64,000 bases of DNA from Mycolicibacterium phlei (GTDB lineage Bacteria; Actinomycetota; Actinomycetes; Mycobacteriales; Mycobacteriaceae): assembly GCF_001583415.1 (NCBI RefSeq), contig NZ_CP014475.1, positions 434,001 to 498,000 on the forward strand. The letters run 5' to 3'. The notes under the pieces are model-generated. The model did no database searches. It saw only the letters and a program-made list of their open reading frames with translations, and had not been told where the DNA came from. Of this stretch, positions 40,041-48,361 are shown piece by piece. A program made the translations under genes and the position numbers. Numbering within the stretch: position 1 is the stretch's first letter; every line of letters starts with the position of its first letter.

Positions 40041-40906
40041 TGCGCACCACGATCGTCGCCCTGGGCTACCAGGAGAACTGGTTCTCGATCCTCACCTCGG
40101 CGTTCATGCGCAACGCGCTGATCGGCGGCACCATCGTCGCGCTGGCCGCCGGGCTGATCGGCTACTTCGTCATCGTGCGCAACACGGCGTTCGCCGCGCA
40201 CGCGCTGGCCCACATCGGCCTGCCGGGCGCCACGGGCGCGGTGCTGGTCGGGGTGCCGGTCGGCCTCGGCCTGGGAGTGTTCTGCATCGGCGGCGCACTG
40301 GTGATCGGGGCACTCGGGCGCCGCGCCGCCGACCGTGAGGTCGCCACCGGCACCGTGCTGGCGATGGCGACGGCGCTGGGCCTGCTGTTCAACTCGATGG
40401 CCACCAAGAGCTCCAGCACCATGACCAACGTGCTGTTCGGCAACCTGCTGGCGATCACCACCCAGCAGATCGTGACGTTCTCGGTGCTGCTGGTGGTGCT
40501 GGCCGTCGCGATCGGGTTCATCTACCGGCCGCTGCTGTTCAGCTCGGTCAACGCGCAGGTGGCCGACGCGAAGGGGGTGCCGGTGCGGGCGCTGTCGGTG
40601 GCGTTCATGGCGCTGCTCGGGCTGGCGGTGACGATGGCCGTGCAGGCCGTCGGCACGCTGCTGCTGTTCGCGCTGGTGGTCACGCCGGCCGCGGCGGCGA
40701 TCATGCTGACCCCGCGCCCGGCCGCCGCGATCGGGTTGTCGACGGCGTTCAGCCTGGCGTCGGTGTGGCTGGGGCTGGGGTTGTCGGCGATGTTCAACAC
40801 CCCGCCGAGCTTCGTGATCGTCACGGTGGCCTGCGGGCTGTGGGCGGTGGTGTACGCCGCCGAGCGGGGCCTGCGCCGAACCGCCGATCGGGTGCTCATC
40901 ACCTGA
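40040..40906 (+). CDS. Zinc/metal ABC importer permease (ZnuB type)
   Basis: A 288-residue ABC-3 family permease with about eight TM helices. Typical segments are HALAHIGLPGATGAVLVG, where the conserved His-Ala-x-x-H lies, and VTPAAAAIMLTPRPAAAI. ATG 40040 overlaps the ATPase stop by one base, and the gene ends the Zur-type operon. Confidence 0.92.
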   Translation: MRTTIVALGYQENWFSILTSAFMRNALIGGTIVALAAGLIGYFVIVRNTAFAAHALAHIGLPGATGAVLVGVPVGLGLGVFCIGGALVIGALGRRAADREVATGTVLAMATALGLLFNSMATKSSSTMTNVLFGNLLAITTQQIVTFSVLLVVLAVAIGFIYRPLLFSSVNAQVADAKGVPVRALSVAFMALLGLAVTMAVQAVGTLLLFALVVTPAAAAIMLTPRPAAAIGLSTAFSLASVWLGLGLSAMFNTPPSFVIVTVACGLWAVVYAAERGLRRTADRVLIT

Positions 40907-40923
40907 TCACACCGCACGTAGGC

Positions 40924-40929
40924 TACGCT
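40924..40929 (+). promoter_or_regulatory. -10 element TACGCT of the LacI-type regulator
   Basis: TACGCT ends 8 nt before ATG 40938; an overlapping TAGGCT at 40919-40924 is a second candidate. Confidence 0.4.
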
Positions 40930-40937
40930 GCGGGAGC

Positions 40938-42038
40938 ATGCCCAGGAGTCCGAACCCGAGACGGCGGGCGACCCTGGCCTCACTCGCGGCCGAACTCAAG
41001 GTTTCGCGCACCACCATCTCCAACGCCTACAACCGGCCCGACCAGTTGTCCGCGGATCTGCGGGAACGGGTGCTGGAGACCGCCAAGCGGCTGGGCTATC
41101 CGGGACCGGATCCGGTGGCGCGGTCGCTGCGCACCCGCAAGGCCGGTGCGGTCGGCCTGGTGATGACCGAACCGCTCAACTACTCGTTCAGCGACCCGGC
41201 GGCACTGGACTTCGTCGGCGGGCTGGCCGAGGCGTGTGAGGAGGCCGGTCAGGGGCTGCTGCTGGTGGCGGTCGGTCCGAAACGCAGCATCAGCGACGGC
41301 ACCGCCGCGGTGCTGTCCGCAGGCGTCGACGGGTTCGTGGTGTACTCCGCCTCCGACGACGACCCCTACCTGTCGGTGATCCAGGAACGCCACCTGCCGA
41401 TCGTCGTGGTGGACCAGCCCAAGGACATCCCCGGGGCGTCGCGGGTCTGCATCGACGACCGTGCGGCGATGCGGCAGTTGGCCGAACACGTTCTGGGACT
41501 CGGGCACACCGAGATCGCGCTGTTGACGATGCGACTGGGCCGCGAGCATCCGTCCAGCGGCACCGGCCCGACGGTCGCCGATCCGGAGCGGTTGAAGTCG
41601 CCGCACTTCCACGTCCAGCGGGAGCGCATCGCCGGGGTGGTCGACGCGATGACGGCGGCCGGGCTGGATCCGGCGTCGCTGACGGTGGTGGAGAGCTACG
41701 AGCACCTGCCCACGTCGGGCGGGGCCGCCGCGGAGGTGGCGCTGGCCACCAACCCGCGGCTGACCGCGCTGATGTGCACGGCCGACGTGCTGGCGCTGTC
41801 GGCGATGGACCACCTGCGGGCACGGGGCATCTACGTGCCCGGGCAGATGACGGTCACCGGATTCGACGGGGTGCCGGAGGCGCTGCGCCGCGGCCTGACC
41901 ACCGTCGTGCAGTCCAGCGCCGAGAAGGGCCGTCGCGCAGGGCGTCTGCTGCACAATCCGCCCCGCTCGGGGCTGCCGGTGGTCGACGTGCTGGAGACCG
42001 AGGTGGTGCGCGGGCGCACCGCGGGCCCGCCCGCCTGA
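40938..42038 (+). CDS. LacI family transcriptional regulator (Rv3575c-like)
   Basis: A 366-residue repressor with an N-terminal helix-turn-helix (TLASLAAELKVSRTTISNAYNRP), hinge helix (DPVARSLRTRKAG) and a periplasmic-binding-type effector domain. The ligand is unknown. It is the Rv3575c homologue by position, between the metal importer and the kstR block. Its stop abuts the convergent phosphotransferase gene. Confidence 0.9.
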   Translation: MPRSPNPRRRATLASLAAELKVSRTTISNAYNRPDQLSADLRERVLETAKRLGYPGPDPVARSLRTRKAGAVGLVMTEPLNYSFSDPAALDFVGGLAEACEEAGQGLLLVAVGPKRSISDGTAAVLSAGVDGFVVYSASDDDPYLSVIQERHLPIVVVDQPKDIPGASRVCIDDRAAMRQLAEHVLGLGHTEIALLTMRLGREHPSSGTGPTVADPERLKSPHFHVQRERIAGVVDAMTAAGLDPASLTVVESYEHLPTSGGAAAEVALATNPRLTALMCTADVLALSAMDHLRARGIYVPGQMTVTGFDGVPEALRRGLTTVVQSSAEKGRRAGRLLHNPPRSGLPVVDVLETEVVRGRTAGPPA

Positions 42039-42968
42039 CTACAGACCGGTCAGCGGCGGTGCGGACCGCCACAGGTCGAGCACCGGTGCGAGCGCGTCGA
42101 CGAGCATCGGCAGCTGGGGTGCCATCGCCAGCGCCGCCACCGCGCCCAGCCGGCCCGCCGCCTCGGCCATCCGCAGGACCCGCGCATCGGTCGGGCGCAG
42201 GCCCAACTGCACCGCCGTGTCGTCATAGGCGGCGACGGCGTCCGGACCGGCCATCGCCAGGTCGGACTCGACCGCGCCGACCGTCACGAGCTCGAAGTCG
42301 CTGCACAGTGCGCCGTCGGGGGTCTCGATCATGTTGTAGTACGGCGCATCCCCGTGAATGGGCTGCAGGTCCACCCCGGGAAAGGTGTCCTCGAACGCCG
42401 TGCGTGACGTCAGCACCGGGGCGAGTACTGACCATTCCCGTTGCGCTCGTGCGATATCCGCGGCCGGAAGTAGGCCGGTCAGCTGCGCCAGCCCCTCGGG
42501 GATATAGGAGCCGGCCGAGGTGAAGAACCCGAGCGGGCCGTCGTAGCCGCGCAGCGCGGCGTGCAGCCGCGCGGTCTGCACCATCCGGTCGTGCGGATCC
42601 GGCTCGCCACCGGGCAGCTCCTCGACGAACTGCCAGAACGTCATCGAAAACCCTTCGCGGCGAACGGGTTCGCGCGGCACCAGGGGGCTCGGCGGGATGA
42701 CCGGGTGGCCGCGGTCGGCCAGCCAGCCGGTGACGGCCAGCTCGGCGCGCTGCTGTTCGGTCTGCAGGTGCGGTGTGGTCCGGTACGACGGCGGCAGCAC
42801 CGTGGGAACCCGGGCGACGACGGGTGCGGGGGACAGGTGCACCACCACCGAGAACACGTCGTGGAGCACCCGCGGTTCGGTCACGCGCAGGCCGAGGTCC
42901 GTCGCGGCCGCGACGGCCGCCGAGACCGCCCGTGAGGTGCGGGCCGCGAGCTCGGCGTCGGTGAGCAC
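42039..42968 (-). CDS. Aminoglycoside phosphotransferase-family kinase-like protein
   Basis: A 309-residue APH/choline-kinase-fold protein. The catalytic loop is QPIHGDAPYYNMI (the HGD aspartate) and the metal motif is CSDFELV in place of DWE/DFG. It is not evidence of antibiotic resistance; many environmental members phosphorylate unknown small molecules. GTG 42968 shares one base with the otsB stop, so it follows kstR-otsB in one unit. Confidence 0.8.
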   Translation of the reverse strand: MLTDAELAARTSRAVSAAVAAATDLGLRVTEPRVLHDVFSVVVHLSPAPVVARVPTVLPPSYRTTPHLQTEQQRAELAVTGWLADRGHPVIPPSPLVPREPVRREGFSMTFWQFVEELPGGEPDPHDRMVQTARLHAALRGYDGPLGFFTSAGSYIPEGLAQLTGLLPAADIARAQREWSVLAPVLTSRTAFEDTFPGVDLQPIHGDAPYYNMIETPDGALCSDFELVTVGAVESDLAMAGPDAVAAYDDTAVQLGLRPTDARVLRMAEAAGRLGAVAALAMAPQLPMLVDALAPVLDLWRSAPPLTGL

Positions 42969-43714
42969 TAGCGCCGCCTGCGCTCGTCGAGCAGGAACCG
43001 CAGCGCCTCGGCGACGTCGCCGGGGGAGTCCACCCGGTAGGCCGCCAGCGACTCACCGGGTCCTACCTTGACCCCGACATCGCCGTCGCGCAGCCGCCGG
43101 AACGCCTTCTCGTCGGTGACGTCGTCGCCGAGAAACACGACGGCGGTGGCGTTTTCGCGCTCCCGCAGGATGTCGACGGCCTCCCCCTTGTCGGTCTGGA
43201 TCACCGCGAACTCCAGCACCGCCTTGCCCTCGGTGGCGTGTGCGTCCCAGCGCGCCGAGGCGGCCCTGGCGGCGGCCAGCGCGGCCGCGCCGTCCTCGGG
43301 TGAGGCGTTGCGCACGTGCAGCGCGACGCTGGCCGGTTTCGTCTCGACGGTGACTCCCGGCTTGTCCGAGGCGATCTCGCGGAGTTCGTCGGTGATGCGG
43401 TGCAGCAGGGCGGTATCGATCCGGTGGGCGAAGCCGGCGTCGAACTCCGCGCCGTGGCTGCCGACCAGATGCACCGACGGCGGCACACCCGACAGTTCGC
43501 GCAGCACCGCCAGCGCGCGACCGGAGATCAGGGCGGTCGCGGTGTCGGGCAGTTCGGCGAGCGCGGTCAGTGCCTCGGCGGCTGCGGGCAGCGGCCGGGC
43601 GTCGGCCGGGTTGTTGACGATCGGGGCGAGCGTGCCGTCGAAGTCGGAGGCGACCAGCAGTCGCGGGGTGGCGGCGACCGACGTGAGTGCGCGCGTCAGG
43701 TCGTCCGGAAGCAC
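42968..43714 (-). CDS. otsB: Trehalose-6-phosphate phosphatase
   Basis: A 248-residue HAD-superfamily phosphatase with the nucleophile motif SDFDGTLAP, motif II in ALISGR, and the acidic motif IV GDDVTDEKAF. It is about the length of stand-alone OtsB enzymes, without the long N-terminal extension of mycobacterial OtsB2. It would release trehalose from trehalose-6-phosphate. GTG 43714 lies directly behind a -10, and kstR ends 2 bp upstream. Confidence 0.9.
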   Translation of the reverse strand: MLPDDLTRALTSVAATPRLLVASDFDGTLAPIVNNPADARPLPAAAEALTALAELPDTATALISGRALAVLRELSGVPPSVHLVGSHGAEFDAGFAHRIDTALLHRITDELREIASDKPGVTVETKPASVALHVRNASPEDGAAALAAARAASARWDAHATEGKAVLEFAVIQTDKGEAVDILRERENATAVVFLGDDVTDEKAFRRLRDGDVGVKVGPGESLAAYRVDSPGDVAEALRFLLDERRRR

Positions 43715-43716
43715 CC

Positions 43717-44328
43717 CTAGATCTTAGGGGTCTCGCCGTCGCCGATGAGCAGTCGCATGGCCAGGTCCAGTCGCTTGGACACGTCGGTCGCCGACGCGCG
43801 GCGGGTCAGCCAGGCCAGCAGGTTAGACAGCCACACGTCGGAGATGACGCGGGCGATGTGGTACTGGTCCTCGGTCGGTTCGCCGTCGGCCATGGCGCGG
43901 GCGAACATCCCGTCCATCAGCTTGCCGACGTGGTCGACCTCGCCGGCCGCCGAGGCGTCGGCGAACACGAACGCGCGGGTCATGGCCTCGGTCAGCAGCG
44001 GGTTGCGCTGCATCGCCCGGTTCAGCTTGCCGACCATGACGTTGAGCCGCTCGTACGGCGTGCTGCCGGTCAGCGAGGCGCGGTCGGTCTTGGCGTCGAT
44101 GCGCTCGAACTCGCGGCCCAGCGCGGAGACCAGCAGGTGCACCTTCGACGGGAAGTAGCGGTAGAGCGTGCCGACGGCGACGTCCGCGCGTTCGGCTACC
44201 GCGCGCATCTGCACGGCCTCGTATCCGCCCTTGGACGCGATCGCCAGGGTGGCGTCGAGGATGCGCTTGCGGCGTTCCCGCTGCGCCTCGGAGCCCAGTT
44301 CCGCCTCGGACAGGACCGACACGTTCAT
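43717..44328 (-). CDS. kstR: Cholesterol catabolism repressor KstR (TetR family)
   Basis: A TetR repressor of sterol degradation genes, released by 3-oxo-4-cholestenoyl-CoA-type ligands. The 203-residue form starts at ATG 44328 (MNVSVLSEAELGSEAQRERR); the helix-turn-helix is MRAVAERADVAVGTLYRYF. An in-frame GTG at 44391 would add 21 residues and cannot be excluded. The C-terminal ligand domain closely resembles Rv3574. It is divergent from fadE34, with a perfect KstR operator between them, so it should repress itself and fadE34. Confidence 0.95.
   Translation of the reverse strand: MNVSVLSEAELGSEAQRERRKRILDATLAIASKGGYEAVQMRAVAERADVAVGTLYRYFPSKVHLLVSALGREFERIDAKTDRASLTGSTPYERLNVMVGKLNRAMQRNPLLTEAMTRAFVFADASAAGEVDHVGKLMDGMFARAMADGEPTEDQYHIARVISDVWLSNLLAWLTRRASATDVSKRLDLAMRLLIGDGETPKI
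43721..43726 (-). promoter_or_regulatory. -10 element TAAGAT of otsB inside a palindrome
   Basis: On the minus strand TAAGAT ends 6 nt before GTG 43714. It lies within the inverted repeat CCCCTA-N5-TAGGGG (43714-43730), which also contains the kstR stop codon. Confidence 0.5.
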
Positions 44329-44530
44329 CACCTGACGCGGACGGGAGTCCGACCCCTGGTTCGGAGTGGATGACGCCGACGGCCCAGACACTAGACAGCT
44401 CCTCACATCATGCGTTCTCGCAGGTAACGATACGCATGCCGATCGACTTTTTCCCATCCGGGCGACGGCTGCGGCACCCGGGTGGCCTGCGATGACGGCG
44501 GTCGACTTGACGCTCGATCGCTGGCACTAT

Positions 44531-44544
44531 TAGAACACGTTCTA
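44531..44544. promoter_or_regulatory. KstR operator between kstR and fadE34
   Basis: TAGAACACGTTCTA is a perfect match to the KstR box TnnAACnnGTTnnA, with symmetric arms TAGAAC and GTTCTA. Confidence 0.92.
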
Positions 44545-44587
44545 GTGGGGAGCACCGCCTTCTCACCCCAAACGCTTAGGAGTACCG

Positions 44588-46705
44588 GTGTCGCTCGCAT
44601 CCCCGGAGACCATTGCCGACGACCAGCAGGAAGTGCGTGAGCTGGTCCGTGACTGGGCGACGGCCGCCAACGTCATAGCGGCCGCTCGCGCCGTCGAACA
44701 GGGCCAGCCCGACGCCTGGCGCGCCGCCTACGACGGGCTGGCTCAGCTGGGCATCTTCGGTGTCGCGCTGCCCGAGGAGCACGGTGGCGCCGACGGCACG
44801 GTCACCGACCTGTGCGCGATGGTCGACGAGGCGGCCGCCGCGCTGGTGCCCGGCCCGGTCGCCACCACCGCGCTGGCCACCCTCGTGCTCGACCAGCCGG
44901 AGCTGCTGACCGCGCTGGCCGCCGGTGAGCGGGTGGCCGGGGTGACGCTGACCGCGCAACTCGAGCTCGCCGACGGCACGGTCTCGGGCACCGCCGACTA
45001 CGTGCTCGGCGCCGACGCCGGCGGGGTGCTGCTGCTGCCCGCGGGCGACCGCTTCGTCGTGGTCGACGCGGCGGGTCCGGGGGTGACGGTCGAGCCGCTG
45101 CAGGCGACGGACTTCTCCCGCCCGCTGGCCCGGGTCACGCTCGACAAGGCGCCCGCCCAGCCGGTGGCCGGCGCGGCGCAGCGCATCGTGGACGTCGCGG
45201 CGGCGGTGCTGTCCGCCGAGGCCGCCGGGGTGGCCCGCTGGGCGCTGCGGACCGCCACCGACTACGCGAAGGTGCGCGAGCAGTTCGGCAAGCCGATCGG
45301 CAGCTTCCAGGCGATCAAGCACATGTGCGCGGAGATGCTGCTGCGCTCCGAGCAGGCCGCGGTGGCGGCCTCGGATGCGGCGCGGGCGGTGTCGGAGGGC
45401 GACGACAACCAGCTGTCGATCGCGGCCGCGGTGGCCGCCGCGGTGAGCATCGACGCGGCCAAGGCCAACGCCAAGGACTGCATCCAGGTGCTCGGCGGTA
45501 TCGGCATCACCTGGGAGCACGACGCGCACCTGTACCTGCGCCGCGCCTACGGCATCGCGAACTTCCTCGGCGGCGAGCAGCGCTGGCTGCGCCGGGTGTC
45601 CGCGCTCACCCAGCAGGGCGTGCGCCGCAAGCTGGGCATCGACCTGGCGTCGGTGGAGCATCTGCGGCCCGAGATCGCCGCCACGGTGGCCGAGATCGCG
45701 AAGCTGCCCGAGGATCAGCGCCAGCCCGCGCTGGCCGACGCCGGACTGCAGGCGCCGCACTGGCCGAAGCCCTACGGCCGGGGTGCCGGACCGGCCGAGC
45801 AGCTGTTGATCGACCAGGAGCTGGAGGCCGCCGGGGTGGCGCGCCCGGACCTGGTGATCGGCTGGTGGGCCGCGCCGACGATCCTCGAGCACGGCACCCC
45901 CGAGCAGATCGAGCGGTTCGTGCCGCCGACGCTGCGCGGCGAACTGCTGTGGTGCCAGCTGTTCTCCGAGCCGGGTGCGGGTTCAGACCTTGCGTCGTTG
46001 CGTACCAAGGCCGTTCGCGTCGACGGCGGCTGGAAGCTGACCGGCCAGAAGGTGTGGACGTCGGCGGCGCAGAAGGCGCAGTGGGGTGTGTGCCTGGCCC
46101 GCACCGACGCGGACGCGCCGAAGCACAAGGGCATCACGTACTTCCTGGTCGACATGAAGTCGCCGGGCATCGACATCCGCCCGCTGCGCGAGATCACCGG
46201 CGACAACCTGTTCAACGAGGTGTTCCTCGACGACGTGTTCGTGCCCGACGAGCTGGTCGTCGGCCAGGTCAACGACGGCTGGCGGCTGGCCCGCACCACG
46301 CTGGCCAACGAGCGGGTCGCGATGGCGCAGGGCACCGCGCTGGGCAACCCGATGGAGGAACTGCTCAAGCAGATCGCCACGCTGGACTTCGACGTGGCGG
46401 GCCAGGACAAGCTGGGCGCGCTGATCGTGGCGGCCCAGGTGGGTTCGCTGCTGGATCAGAAGATCGCCGAACTCGCTGTGGGAGGCCGGGATCCGGGTGC
46501 GCAGGCCAGTGCGCGCAAGCTGATCGGGGTGCGCTACCGGCAGGCGCTGGCCGAGCTGCGGATGGAGCTGTCCGAGGGCGGCGGCGCCGTCGACAACCGC
46601 ACGGTGTTCGAGTTCCTCAACACCCGCTGCCTGACCATCGCGGGCGGCACCGAGCAGATCCTGCTCACCATGGCCGGTGAGCGGCTGCTGGGGCTGCCGC
46701 GCTAG
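44588..46705 (+). CDS. fadE34: Fused acyl-CoA dehydrogenase FadE34 (ChsE3)
   Basis: A 705-residue double-length acyl-CoA dehydrogenase: two ACAD units in tandem, the first ending near residue 350 (GGIGITWEHDAHLYLRR) and the second containing FSEPGAGSDLASL, WTSAAQKAQW and the C-terminal GGTEQILL. In M. tuberculosis this enzyme dehydrogenates the C24 steroid side-chain CoA ester. GTG 44588 lies 43 bp after a KstR box. Its TAG stop is inside the target duplication of the IS481-family element, which did not damage the reading frame. Confidence 0.94.
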   Translation: MSLASPETIADDQQEVRELVRDWATAANVIAAARAVEQGQPDAWRAAYDGLAQLGIFGVALPEEHGGADGTVTDLCAMVDEAAAALVPGPVATTALATLVLDQPELLTALAAGERVAGVTLTAQLELADGTVSGTADYVLGADAGGVLLLPAGDRFVVVDAAGPGVTVEPLQATDFSRPLARVTLDKAPAQPVAGAAQRIVDVAAAVLSAEAAGVARWALRTATDYAKVREQFGKPIGSFQAIKHMCAEMLLRSEQAAVAASDAARAVSEGDDNQLSIAAAVAAAVSIDAAKANAKDCIQVLGGIGITWEHDAHLYLRRAYGIANFLGGEQRWLRRVSALTQQGVRRKLGIDLASVEHLRPEIAATVAEIAKLPEDQRQPALADAGLQAPHWPKPYGRGAGPAEQLLIDQELEAAGVARPDLVIGWWAAPTILEHGTPEQIERFVPPTLRGELLWCQLFSEPGAGSDLASLRTKAVRVDGGWKLTGQKVWTSAAQKAQWGVCLARTDADAPKHKGITYFLVDMKSPGIDIRPLREITGDNLFNEVFLDDVFVPDELVVGQVNDGWRLARTTLANERVAMAQGTALGNPMEELLKQIATLDFDVAGQDKLGALIVAAQVGSLLDQKIAELAVGGRDPGAQASARKLIGVRYRQALAELRMELSEGGGAVDNRTVFEFLNTRCLTIAGGTEQILLTMAGERLLGLPR

Positions 46706-46706
46706 C
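46701..46706. repeat. Left target-site duplication of the IS element (GCTAGC)
   Basis: GCTAGC directly precedes the IS terminus and contains the fadE34 TAG stop. The same 6 bp follow the other terminus at 47784-47789. Confidence 0.9.
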
Positions 46707-47679
46707 TGTTCTTCACGGGTAGGTTGTGAACGCGTAGGCGGTCGATCGGCGTCTTGCTCTTGATGCCGGTGTGGGGTCTGTGGTGATTGTAGTGATGCAG
46801 CCAGCTCTGGTAGGTCGCTGCGCGGGCTTCATCGGAGCAGTAGGTCTGGGCGTAGGCCCATTCCTGGTTGAGGGTGCGGTTGAATCGCTCGACCTTGCCG
46901 TTGGTTTGCGGGCGGTAGGGGCGGGTCTTCTTGTGGGCGATGCCAGCTCCCAGGGTCTGGGCGAACAGCTTTGACCGGTAACACGATCCGTTGTCGGTGA
47001 GCACCCTTTTGACCTCGATGCCATGCGCGTTGAAGAACGCTTTGGCGCGGACCCAAAACGCTGCCGCGGTCTCTTTGCGTTCATCGGCGAGGATCTCTGA
47101 GTAGGCCAGCCGAGAGTGGTCATCGACCGCGTGGTGCAGATAGGCGTAACCGCGGCCCTGCTTTTTGTTGTTGCGGTTACCGACCGTGCGCCCCAGCATG
47201 CGATGCCCACCCCCGTCGGGGATACGGCCGAGTTTTTTGATGTCGACATGGATCAGATCCCCCGGCGCGGGGTGTTCATACCGATGTGCCCTGGTTCGGC
47301 GCACCGGCAGGCCGCTGGCCTGGTCCAGATCCCGCAGCAGCGGCATCTGGTAGCGGCGCAGCACCGCCTCCACCGTCGAGCGTGGCAGGTGCAGGTAAGC
47401 GGCGATGCGGTGCGGACCCCAGCGGCGTGTGAAACGCACCTTAATGATCCGGCGTTCCCGACGCCGGTCGGTCCGCCGTGGACTGCGATGCGGTCGGCTG
47501 GACTTGTCGTTCATCGCCTCAGGGCCGCCGGCACGGTAGCGGTCGGCCCACTTCTTGGCTGTGGCAGGCGAGCACTGGAATCGGTCTGCGGCCCGGGCGT
47601 AGGTCCATCCGTCATCGACGACACAACGCGCCAGCCGCAACCGGCCCTTCGGAGTCAAACAGGCATTAGCGTGGACCAT
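46702..47679 (-). CDS. IS481-family transposase
   Basis: A 325-residue DDE transposase: N-terminal helix-turn-helix (RFQCSPATAKKWADRY), a basic linker, then the rve catalytic core with DD(35)E-type acids in HVDIKKLG, TDNGSCYRS and NGKVERFNRTLNQEW. ATG 47679 (MVHANACLTPKGRLRL) is the normal start of this group; an extension to 47748 runs into the terminal region. The stop codon TAG uses bases of the flanking GCTAGC target duplication, not the IS itself. Confidence 0.93.
   Translation of the reverse strand: MVHANACLTPKGRLRLARCVVDDGWTYARAADRFQCSPATAKKWADRYRAGGPEAMNDKSSRPHRSPRRTDRRRERRIIKVRFTRRWGPHRIAAYLHLPRSTVEAVLRRYQMPLLRDLDQASGLPVRRTRAHRYEHPAPGDLIHVDIKKLGRIPDGGGHRMLGRTVGNRNNKKQGRGYAYLHHAVDDHSRLAYSEILADERKETAAAFWVRAKAFFNAHGIEVKRVLTDNGSCYRSKLFAQTLGAGIAHKKTRPYRPQTNGKVERFNRTLNQEWAYAQTYCSDEARAATYQSWLHHYNHHRPHTGIKSKTPIDRLRVHNLPVKNS
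46707..46732 (+). repeat. Terminal inverted repeat, left end of the IS
   Basis: Begins TGTTCTTCACGGGT and ends AGGTTGTGAACG. It is an imperfect match to the right terminus, identical over its inner 12 bp. Confidence 0.85.
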
Positions 47680-47757
47680 GAGGACCTCTCGGTGATCGAT
47701 GTGCGTGTGGTAACCACACCGATACCGGAGGTCCTCACCTGTTAGCACTCACCACGC

Positions 47758-47783
47758 CGTTCACAACCTGTCAAGGAGCTACA
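47758..47783 (-). repeat. Terminal inverted repeat, right end of the IS
   Basis: Reads CGTTCACAACCT then ends in GAGCTACA; the inverted partner of the repeat at 46707-46732. Confidence 0.85.
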
Positions 47784-47789
47784 GCTAGC
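47784..47789. repeat. Right target-site duplication of the IS element (GCTAGC)
   Basis: Second copy of GCTAGC; on the minus strand it supplies the TAG stop of the adjacent secreted-protein gene. Confidence 0.9.
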
Positions 47790-48321
47790 TGAACGCGGCC
47801 TGCGCGCAGGCGTCCGGCGAGGTGATGTTCACGCCGGCGTACACGACCTGGATGTGCGAGCACACGATCAGCGGCACATCGGTGCGCGGCTGCCCGGTGC
47901 GCCAGTCGACCGGCCAGCTGTTGCCGCGGAACGTGTACTTGTCCGGCGGTCCGCCGCCGAAGTAGATCGTGGTGAACTCGACGTCGGTGACCGACTTGAA
48001 CGACCGCGTGTTGGGCGCGTCGAACTGGAAGTTCAGGTAGACGCTGCGGTCCATGGTGCGCAGTGTCGTGGTCTGGCGCGCCCACAGATCGTCCGGGAAC
48101 CCGAGGACGTCGGCGCCGCGGCGCAGGTTGGCCGCGGTGTTGAAGTAGCAGTTCGCCTCGGCGGCAATGCAGTTCGCCGTGACATGCATCTCCAGCAGGG
48201 TGCCGGGGTCGACGGGGATGGACGCGTCGGCGGTGTCGACCGCCGCCGTGGCCGACGGAATCGGCAGGAACGTCAACCCCATCCAGACCGCCGCGAGGAC
48301 GCCGGTCAGCCGCTTGCCCAT
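47785..48321 (-). CDS. Secreted protein of unknown function (Rv3572-like)
   Basis: A 178-residue protein with a clear Sec signal peptide (MGKRLTGVLAAVWMG, cleavage probably after SATAA near residue 27). The mature part has four cysteines and several aromatic beta-type segments. Its function is not known. It follows kshB by 40 bp on the same strand, with ribosome site GGAAAGGA, so it may belong to the KstR regulon. Its stop codon falls in the right IS target duplication; the reading frame is intact. Confidence 0.82.
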   Translation of the reverse strand: MGKRLTGVLAAVWMGLTFLPIPSATAAVDTADASIPVDPGTLLEMHVTANCIAAEANCYFNTAANLRRGADVLGFPDDLWARQTTTLRTMDRSVYLNFQFDAPNTRSFKSVTDVEFTTIYFGGGPPDKYTFRGNSWPVDWRTGQPRTDVPLIVCSHIQVVYAGVNITSPDACAQAAFS

Positions 48322-48361
48322 GTCATCCTTTCCGGTCGTGCGGCGAATGGTAGCCCGCGCG

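Larger units (their letters stand above)
46707..47783 (-). mobile_element. IS481-family insertion sequence, 1077 bp
   Basis: Ends TGT...ACA with imperfect 26-bp terminal inverted repeats (inner 12 bp AGGTTGTGAACG identical) and a 6-bp target duplication GCTAGC. It carries one intact DDE transposase. The clean duplication and intact ends suggest a recent insertion. It lies between two convergent genes and disrupts neither. Confidence 0.93.

Noticed and set aside
42039..42968. Antibiotic resistance by the aminoglycoside-phosphotransferase-like gene
   Set aside because: The fold is broad and the metal motif is atypical; context with otsB and kstR does not suggest resistance.
44329..44457. Longer KstR beginning at 44457
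   Set aside because: KstR homology starts near residue MNVSVLSEAELG. A GTG at 44391 remains possible, but the longest form has no support.
47680..47748. Transposase start at 47748
   Set aside because: The extension lies in the IS terminal region and lacks family similarity; ATG 47679 fits the family start.
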